This document shows positions 55,760 through 64,000 of a stretch of DNA of 64,000 nucleotides, piece by piece. The first letter of the stretch is position 1. Each line of letters starts with the position of its first letter. The notes below the pieces were generated by a model, which made no database searches, was not told the DNA's origin, and saw only the letters and a list, made by a program, of their open reading frames with translations. The translations under genes were made by a program, and so were the position numbers. The DNA comes from Silene latifolia (taxonomy: Eukaryota; Streptophyta; Magnoliopsida; Caryophyllales; Caryophyllaceae): assembly GCF_048544455.1 (NCBI RefSeq), contig NC_133537.1, positions 13,701,541 to 13,765,540 of the forward strand. The letters are read 5' to 3'.

Positions 55760-58500
55760 AAAGTTTCCATTGTCTTAAATGTTGGACACGAGAAAGGAAA
55801 CTGCCCCAAATTATTGAAGAATCAACGAGTTAGTTGTGGGACATCTAATGGGACCTTCTTCTTTAAATGTTTATTTGATTAAACATAAATTTTGCTAGTA
55901 CTACTTCGTCAATATTAGAAACCGGTGGTGGTTTACATCGTTGTACTTGATACATAGAATGATTAGAATATGACGACTAGCATCAATAATGACGAGAGAT
56001 AGAGTAATTGTGTACTCAATCTAGTTTTTGGATTTAAAGTTGTACTTAATTATGACTATTAAGTGCATTAACTCTAAATAAGAATATAAACTTGTTAAGA
56101 TACAAAAGAGGTTTCACTTTTGTGACCCTATACACCATGATTTGATGTATGGCTGGCCCATTATCAAGGTGAATATATTCTAAACCAAACTAGAATAATA
56201 TATCATGTAGATGATGTAAGACTCAAATTGGTAACCCAAGATTAAACCTTAATTTCTGGAATGATGAACGCAAAGAGTTATCGAGTACTCTTGAAACCAT
56301 TAGATTGTTAATGGTATATGCGTATCTTGTATTCAAAGCAAGATGTCTCGTGCCTTTTGGTTAAAAAGGAGATCGAGGTTATAAATCATTGATCCATAAT
56401 AGGTTGATCATTATCTTTTACCAACGATTTAAGTTGACACTAGTGTGTTCACTTAATAAGGTAAGTAGAGAAATCTTTGAAGAAGTTCAAGAGTTCAAGG
56501 AATCACGATTTAGTCGCGATGGGATTATCAAAGTAAAGACTTTGATATAAGCCAAAGGACATGTGATATAGTATCACAAGTTAATCTCTCTTAGCACGCA
56601 TTATGAAATAATGTGTGGATGGATAAGAATTCAAACGCTATTCAATATGATTTGGACTTCAATCAAGTTACTTTGAGTTACTTGATCCTTTTGGGGATTT
56701 TATCATTTTGTCTAAATTATTTTTCCACTAAATCGAATCATATGTGATATGAAATGGTAAGGGTACCATGTTTGTAAGTTTTCACAAGAAACAAATGCTC
56801 ATTTTTCCCTCTTAAATTATCACGAATACGACGGGTTTGCGGCTCGTGAAGCTGTCTTTCTAAAATACAAGTTTATTTTTAGAAGACAGAGTGGGAGAAA
56901 TTATTCAAGAGCCACAAAGAATGCCACAGAGAATGTTATGTCGCAAGAAACTGGTCCTTCTTGGCTACATGAGACGTTTTGTGTAAGACATTGTTTCTTT
57001 AAAACCTAGGAGGTTAAATTCGTCACTTGTCAAAAATGATGAATTCATGCTACTTTTAAGAAAGTAAAGAGCTTATAACTTACAAAGAAATTGTTTGATT
57101 CAAGTTGATTACTTCTGGAAAGTAATGAACATATGACTTACATAAGAGTGTTTAAGTCACAACTCAATACAAGGCTTAGAGCCATGAAAATCCGAAACAT
57201 AAGGGCTTGATTAGTGACAAAGGCTTTTGCACTAATAAAGAGATATTTCAATGCAAGATTGGTTGCAAAGGGTTTTGCACTAATTGAAATGCTTAAGTCT
57301 ATTTGGATCTTCTTAAGGATTGTGTTTCATTATGAGGTTATGAAATACGTAGCAAGTAAATCTAAAACCCGCTTCTTCAAAAGAAGGAATGTATTCAATA
57401 CATGTCATGAGTTTTGTAGATTCTTGCAATCCTAAGATAATGTGAAACTTAAGAGAGGGTCTTAAGTAGGACATCAATGAGTTGGAATCAACATTTTGAT
57501 CATGTGATAAAACATTTCTCGATAAGTCGAGAAGTTGTGTTTATACATGGAGTTTAGTGGGAGTTACGGAATTTTAATTAGTCCGATATGTGGATGACAT
57601 ATTGATCATTGAGAATGATTTAAGACTTTTGGAGTATTATAATACATCTTGAATATCCGGATTTATGAAGATAAATCCACATGATATTAGCGTCAGTAAG
57701 AAGTCTTATGTTGATAAGATTCATGACTAGTTCAATTAATTTGAACATATTTGATTAATTCCATTTGCTTCCGCTGCCGGATCAATTAAATGAGTAATGA
57801 TGTATAACACTTCATATACTTTGAGTATGATGAATTGTTTTCAAAATCGAATTTAAGTAATCTTTACCTAGTATATAAAGATTACCCTTAAGTGCTTGCA
57901 GAAGCATTAAGGAAGTAAAGCAAAGTGTTTATGATGCAATTTTGTGTAAGGGTGTTACACAAGTGACAATTGACAATTGAGGTTGCGCATGGTTTCCGAC
58001 AAAACCATAATCAAAACACATTAGGATGGTTAAGATACCATTGTGGCTATGATAATTAAGAAGTAGATTTTCTAGAATCGTTCTAGGCAATAAAGAACAA
58101 TGAGAGATATATATATAACGGAAATTGAGTACACTTGCAATCATGAGATGTGCAAGAGGATGAGTCCCGCACACTGTGAAAACAGTGGGAGCTATTCTTA
58201 GGCTAGAGGGCCTATGTCTTGATTGGATCTCGACACGTACTCAGAAAGTTTTGTAATGCAAATGTATACATTACAAAGGAAAACGAGTATGTAGTAAGGT
58301 TGAGTAAGGTACAAGAAATTGATAAAACCTACTAACCAAAGCCTTCTCAAAGGCTAAACATGATGAGTCATGTCATTTCAATTGAATTGAAATGAACAAC
58401 TACGTACAAGATCAAATTAGATTATAGAACATGAAATAGCAATCGAGCATTGACTATTCATGTGTGATAATCGCATTTGTCGTTCGAGTTTTATTTTAAA
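55760..58500 (+). pseudogene. Copia-2 gag-pol remnants
   Basis: Traces in Copia order are visible although no frame is continuous. A zinc-knuckle-like word AAATGTTGGACACGAGAAAG lies near 55778-55810. A protease-like region follows at about 55900-55950. The RT word ARLVAKGFAL is at about 57255-57284. The RT active site VRYVDDILIIENDL is at about 57575-57620, and a probable RNase H tail lies near 58100-58300. Stops and indels are dense throughout. The stretch 58500-59187 holds no recognisable coding sequence. Confidence 0.6.
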
Positions 58501-59203
58501 ACTCTTTTATTATACTTTGTTACATCCAAACGGGTTGTGGAGACAATTGAACCCCGTTAAAGTGAACACGGATTAGCATTGTATTCGCCCATAGTCACTT
58601 GTATGAGGTGACGTCTCGAAGTGACTAGAGTGTGATGCGATTGATGGCAAGTTCAAGTGCCATACGGTCATGTGAGATGACTAGTCGATCACATAGGCAG
58701 ATGTTAGGAACACCTTGTCGGGCCTTATGACCGCTTATAGAGTTCTGCAAATTTATATAGCCTGGTCGTGGCGAGAGCTGCTATAGTATTCAAATGAGTC
58801 GATTCTTTTGACTAAAGACTATTCACCTAAGATGGCTCGGTTTTGATTAACTTTGATTTGTGTTACTACGACCTTCGTAAATGGGGTCAAATGGGCATAT
58901 TTTGGGTTATGATGGCTGTGGCTAGTCGAAGGGAATGAGTGCGATAGGAATTGTCCACCCCCTTGTCAGGGTTAAAACAATATCTCAGGGCCACTCGAGG
59001 AGTAATGAACTGGAAATGCGTGGCCACGCTCGGAAGGTATCCAGAGTGGATAAATCCGGTCAATCAGTTATTCTCCAGATCGAGGAAACCACTCTCGATA
59101 TGATCACTTGCAAGTACGACCGAAAGACACCTTGCATTGAGTGGGAGATAGTAATAGGACAAGAGAATTGGTGACGCACACTTGTCGAGGACAAGTGGGA
59201 GAT

Positions 59204-60470
59204 TGTTGGGAAATGTGTCCTCAACAATAGTGCGATCACATGATTTAAATATCATTATTAAATCTCATTTTAAAGAATATAATTGGGAAGTAATTTTTTT
59301 CACAACCGGTCAACATATATCGGTAATGATTGGTCGACTAGAGTTTGACATTCTTCGTGTGTGACGGTGGTGATCGATTGACCCCTAGGTCATACCTAAA
59401 GGGCAATACACTTAATTGATTATTTAATTAATCGTATAACGTTACGAGTTGATTAAATTACTTGAAAATTGACGGACGATTTTGGAAGTAAAATTTACGT
59501 ATCATATTGAAATGTGATTAAATAAGATACGGTCTGAGTAATTGAATTGTATCATTACTCGGATGAAATAATTGTTTAATGTAACAATTAAATTGAATGA
59601 ATTGTTATAAATACAATCAGTTGTGATTTATAAATGGTAAAATATTTTGGCACTAGTAATTATGGAATTACTAAGTCGATTTTTGTGTGTGACGTATTTT
59701 TATTAATACGTTGATTTTTAATATGTTAAAAATACATAACAAATTTATGTCACACATGACATGTGACATATTGACAATTGACAAAATAATATGGAATCCA
59801 TATTATGTAAAAGTGCCGAAATAATGGAGGAGCATTAGGCTAAAATTGTGTTTATTTTTTAAATAGAAAACATAATGATTAAATAGCTTAAGTAGCCATG
59901 CAACCCTACTCACCTTGTGAAGACAAATATGGGCATGCATTGGCTCCCCAAAAGGGCTCCTACCCACCGGTTTTTCCAAGGGGATTTTAGAGAGTTTTCT
60001 CTTCAAAAAAAAAATTATTCATTCATTCAATTATCATTTTTCTAGTGTAAGAAAGATAATTTCCTCTCTACATTTTAGAGATAATTAGAGAGATAATATA
60101 CTCCAAAATTACCTTCTCCTACCCGGTTTTAGGAGTGAAAACAAAATAATTTTTGGGTCAATTTTCTACTAAGATTAATATTATACTAGTACTTATAATA
60201 TTAATTAGATTAAGTGTTAAGCCTTGGGTATAAAGCTTGGGGAGAGATCTTACACTTAGATCTTGTTCATCCATAAAGGAAAAGCTCAAGAACAAGAGAG
60301 AAAGGTGATCTCTCTTGTGCCCAATATAGCCGAAATATTGAATGTAAGAAAATGATTTCTTCTCTTTTATCATATTGTTTGCATGCATAAAATCCGTATT
60401 TAATTTTATGACAAATTAGTTTAGCATATATGAGTATGTTATTTATGTATATGAATCTACATTTCCTTCA
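59204..60470 (+). repeat. 3' LTR of Copia-2
   Basis: It matches the 5' LTR. The few differences cluster at 59296-59310 and 59350-59390. It is preceded by the polypurine tract AGGACAAGTGGGAGAT (59188-59203). Confidence 0.95.
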
Positions 60471-60546
60471 CAATGAACAAGGTACCTCGGAGCCTAGGAA
60501 AGGGTTTTGGAGTCGCCTTCGAGGAAAGAGCAAGAAGAAGACTTGA
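60471..60546 (+). pseudogene. PMD gene, terminal part of the last exon
   Basis: After Copia-2 the frame resumes across the CAATG duplication (from SPVN to EQGTSEPRKGF). It ends with a Lys/Arg-rich tail GKSKKKT and TGA at 60544-60546. A basic C-terminus of this kind could be a nuclear localisation signal (inference). Confidence 0.88.
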
Positions 60547-62378
60547 TGTAATAGTTAGAGGATTAATGTATTTGATAATTTAGATGGTTAATTTGTTTAA
60601 CATTTTAGTTGTAAAACTTTGAATTTTAACCCCTTGTGCGAAGATTATTGGTGTGTAAACTCGGTTTCACTAGTAGAAAAAAAACCCTATCACGAAGCGG
60701 TTATCGTGGCGGTTCTAATAGAAACGACGTGAAAAACCCAATAAATTGGCGGGAACCCAAATTTTATGTATGTAAGAGATCTATTGTGGCGGTTTATGTA
60801 AGAACCGACGTGATAACTGATACTTTTTATGGCGGTTCCAAATAGAAAACGCCACTATAAGTCAATTGTGGCGGTTATATTAACAACCGACGTTAAGAAT
60901 GACGCTAAAAGTTAATACTAAGTTACAATTTTTTGGGTTAAAAAACTGCCATTATATATTTTTGTGTCGGTTTTTAATTAAAACCGACTTTAATAGAAAA
61001 AAATAAAAAACCCTACAAAACCCATTTACATTTCTTTTCGTCTTCTTCTTCATTTCCCCAACCCCCAAATTAAACCTCACAATCCCCTCAATTCAATCAT
61101 CAACTCCAACCGTCAACTCCATTTTCTCACGCCACCCTCGACAACCATCAGTTTCCTTCTCACGCCGATGCGCCCTTGACTAGCGTCAATCTCCTTGTTG
61201 TTTCCGGCAACACTGCACATTTTTCGACCCATTTGTTATCAAAATCCATTTGGGACTTCAGGTATATTTCATTATCTACGTATTCGATTTAGTTTTGTAT
61301 ATATTTTGATCAAATTGAATTAGATATTCACTTTGGAAATCTTTCGTTGGTATATTACGGTGTCAAGCCGTCTGAAATTGATTCTAAAACCGGTTTGAAA
61401 TTACGAGAAGTGTAGTATTTTATTTTGAATTTAATGTTATGGATGTATCTGATTGCAAGATCTGTGGTTTGAATTTGGCTGATTGTGTATTTTAATTGAT
61501 AGAGAACAACTGACTTTGTGATTTTAATTGACAAGGAGCATCCTTTGACAGCCAAAGTCAACTTGTTCTAAAATGCTGTAATGTATCTTTGTAATGCTGA
61601 AATAAATTAACCAGCTGATAACGAGGCTTTACTGTTTCCCCTTTATGTGGAATGGAATCGTAACTTAATATAAGTTGTATGGAGTTTAGTGTAAGATCAA
61701 TTTGTTATTCGAGTAGCGGTCAAATGCAAATGGTTGTATCGGTGCTGTTAGTTAATTTTATTTTGCCTGCTTTGATAAATTCCTTGAATAGATTGCTTTG
61801 CTGTCAAATTTCAGGTGGTTCATGCATGCTAGATTGTTTCTCCATTATTTAAAATTCACTACCTGAGTACCTGTGAAATGGATTGTCGTACTCACTCTTT
61901 CCAAACTATTGACCGTTGCTTTTCTTTGTTATGACCAGGCAAATACTCATGTTAATGTTCAACAAGATTTAAAAGACGTCAAACTATGGCAGGTGTGGCA
62001 AACAAATGCTTGGTTTTTTTTTGGGTCTCTGGCCCGTACTGCTCTAAAGATTCATTGTAAAAATACATTTTCCTTGTTGTCTTCAGGTTCATACTAATAA
62101 AGGGTTGGAGATGATCGCTGCTTCCAATGTTTTTTTTTTGTGCGACTGATATTCCAATGTTGGTGTGCGTAGACTTTAATTCAACTCCTGCTAGGTTTAT
62201 CCTCTGTTATCTTGGTAATTGTCTTCAGAGTGTTCTGCTGTAAAATTTAATGATTCTTCTATTGCAATGACATCACTGAAGTAGTGCTCCTCACTCACTG
62301 CTTGCAATGGGTAAAGTTGATCCGGCACATCTCGATTTAGTGGTTGATCCTCTTGGTATATTGCGTCCCCAGTCAAAG

Positions 62379-62838
62379 TGTGACGATCCGCACACTTCGA
62401 ACCCTTAGATTTATTTATGCTTATGTAATTTCATTTTCCTTGTACATTTGTAGTAAGTATTTTCTTAGTAGTTTTAGAATAGGTTTCCATAAATAGGTAT
62501 ATCGCTATTCTACACTAAACTTGTAAATTCAATGTTTCCTACTACCAGGACCAAACTATCAAATTTGCCTCTATAAGAGGTGCTAGTCAATGAAAAACCG
62601 CTTCTCATCCAAAAGCTTGTTGTTGCTTGTTGCTTGCTTTCAATAATCGTATTGCTTACTTTTATTGCTTTCGTGTGTCGGACTTGATAATCGTGATTAG
62701 GATTCCCGACACACACCGACCCGAGTATCGTGCTAGTGGGCGATCCCTCACTAGTACGAAGATCCTTGTCGCTTGCATCTTGCCTTGAGATGGGCAAGGG
62801 TGCGCGCCACGGTCCGGCAAAAGTAGCGGACCGTGACA
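62379..62838 (+). repeat. Solo LTR, 460 bp
   Basis: It starts TGTGACGATCCGCAC and ends GCGGACCGTGACA. The flanking CAAAG at 62374-62378 and 62839-62843 is a perfect 5 base duplication. No internal region or partner LTR is present in the window, so it arose by LTR-LTR recombination. The minus-strand open frames over it are chance. Confidence 0.85.
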
Positions 62839-63465
62839 CAAAGCTAGCGCACCAACTACCATTGGTAACTTTTAAGATCATGCCATATGCTCACATCTTA
62901 TATTAATATATACTTTTGTTTTTCAATATTTGAACAATTTACGGATTATACATTTATATCGGTTATGGCTTTCCATGTTTAGGTGAGTGCGTACTCGTCC
63001 TTTGTAAGAGGAACTGGATTAGAGCAGCAGAAGGGAAGAATATACCCTTCCACGAATGAGCCCTTATTCACAAACATTAAAGCCTCGTTATCACACAACT
63101 TGACCAGCTGCAAGTAAATATTCAGATATTTATGAAATATTAAGTTAGGATTCCATTCAACAAGTGGTTGTCTTTGAGGGCTATAAGTCAATGGGGAGTT
63201 GGATACTCAGATATTCATGAGATTTGATGAAGTATAATAATTGATTTCTGATTTTTGTAGAAACTGATTTGGAGCACCAATCAAATTACCATTGAATGAT
63301 ACAAATTTATGCATTATTGCCATTGAAGTCCTCACTGGCCATACTGAAAATGAATGTGGTTTTTTTTTCCTTTTAATCTTTAATTAAGAGTCTTAAATTA
63401 AATCATGTTTAAAATTACATTATACCGACTAGTTAATCTTACATTCCTTTGCATTTTGTGTGCAG

Positions 63466-63549
63466 GTTGACTACTTGCATGTGTTGCGAAAAAGTGATCC
63501 TCCTTTTGTCCCTTGTGCGACAATTATCAAGCAAGGATGTAGTTCATTC
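63466..63549 (+). CDS. Candidate 84 bp exon in CACTA-2
   Basis: An acceptor (GTGTGCAG, ending 63465) and donor (GTATGTAAAT, from 63550) bound 28 whole codons without a stop, reading VDYLHVLRKSDPPFVPCATI and on. It may be part of a transposase or captured gene. I do not recognise the family. Confidence 0.3.
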
Positions 63550-64000
63550 GTATGTAAATTCCTTCATTCTTTAACTTGTGTAAATTGTTGCTAATATAGT
63601 GTAAGATGATGTCAAATATTGTTGTCTTAATATAAAATAACGTATCTGACTTGAACATTTACTAAATGGGAACAATAAGCTACACTACTCGAAGCTAAGC
63701 AACACACTATTATACGTGTACTAGTATTAATTAAGGAAGTAACTCTCTTAAGTCTTAATACACTAGTATACTAAATGAGGATAATAAGCTACACTACTTG
63801 TTTTGCCACAACCTGTTTTTCTAACTATTGGTTTGCTAAATGTATTATTGCAGATTCAACAATGTTACTTGACGAGATGAAAGATGTTAAAGACGTGTGG
63901 GATATTAAATGTTTAGAGAACATGAAATGTTGATTAGTTTATTAACTAAGACGTGTATGTGATTATTTATACACTTGGATGTATAATTTTGGAACATTGG

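Larger units (their letters stand above)
51721..60470 (+). mobile_element. LTR retrotransposon with decayed Copia-type interior (Copia-2, probably non-autonomous)
   Basis: LTRs at 51721-52990 and 59204-60470 are nearly identical by eye over about 1.27 kb. The target duplication CAATG is at 51716-51720 and 60471-60475. The primer-binding site and polypurine tract are in place. The 6.2 kb interior has no frame above about 85 residues, only fragments of a Copia gag, protease, RT and RNase H. Young LTRs with an old interior suggest mobilisation by another element. Confidence 0.9.
27461..60546 (+). mobile_element. MULE-type transposon carrying transposase and PMD genes, heavily nested
   Basis: The unit is: palindrome array, transposase pseudogene (28249-30979), PMD gene (30871-60546). 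The exact ends were not found. The left edge is at or before 27400 and the right edge is after 60546, where a CACTA element starts at 60668. It is interrupted by a MITE (30408-30710), a Gypsy (32422-51478) and a Copia-like element (51721-60470). Placing transposase and PMD in one element rests on their close, same-strand adjacency and on known MULE-PMD associations. A host MAIL-type gene next to a MULE cannot be fully excluded. Confidence 0.6.
60668..64000 (+). mobile_element. Second CACTA transposon, left end (CACTA-2)
   Basis: CACTAGTAGAAAAAAAACCC at 60668 is a CACTA-type terminus. It is followed to about 61000 by many short sub-terminal words in both orientations (TGTGGCGGTT, AACCGACGT, GGCGGTTCTAA). 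Base TTT at 60665-60667 may be half of a 3 base duplication. A leader-like CT-rich region follows at 61030-61260. The other end is beyond the window. No long coding frame is seen; 61260-62370 and 62850-63460 hold nothing I can name. Confidence 0.7.

Noticed and set aside
62510..62881. 123-residue minus-strand frame
   Set aside because: Lies across the solo LTR and its flank; no domain.

Overview
This 64 kb window is nuclear DNA of a flowering plant, most likely a eudicot. It has split genes, plant CACTA, MULE, LINE, Copia and Gypsy elements nested in one another, and one intact plant-specific GRAS transcription factor gene. I cannot name the species. Nearly everything except the GRAS gene is mobile DNA, and much of it is frameshifted. 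Some of the frameshifts may be residual long-read errors, because LTR pairs differ mostly by small clustered indels.

Layout. 1-12278: the 3' part of a CACTA transposon (transposase tail at 121-501, CACTA terminus at 12265-12278), split by a reverse-oriented Tat-type Ty3/Gypsy element at 553-11512 (target duplication GTAAG). That element carries an extra gene on the strand opposite gag-pol (1829-4504), with its own TATA box and an intron. 12279-12600: a possible 5' leader of a minus-strand host gene. 12782-15000: a minus-strand LINE (endonuclease, then truncated RT) with an A-tailed insert. 15733-20853: a Ty1/Copia element (target duplication ATTCT) with a shrunken 5' LTR. 21696-23768: the GRAS (LISCL-type scarecrow-like) gene, minus strand. 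24118-27000: a long foldback element and small MITEs.

27461-60546: a MULE-type unit. It has an array of six palindromes, a MuDR-like transposase pseudogene (28249-30979, itself hit by a MITE) and a plant mobile domain (PMD) gene starting at 30871. The last PMD exon is split by two retrotransposons. The first is a 19 kb Tat-type Gypsy (32422-51478, target duplication GGTTT). The second is a Copia-like element with near-identical LTRs but a decayed interior (51721-60470, target duplication CAATG). With both removed, the PMD frame reads through to a stop at 60544-60546. The inserted Gypsy carries two antisense genes, and one of them is also a PMD gene, so a PMD-bearing retrotransposon sits inside a PMD gene of a DNA transposon.

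60668-64000: the left end of a second CACTA element, containing a 460 bp solo LTR (62379-62838, target duplication CAAAG). No tRNA, rRNA or CRISPR array was seen. The most interesting material is the repeated association of PMD and other antisense accessory genes with unrelated transposon classes, and the paired-palindrome array in front of the MULE.
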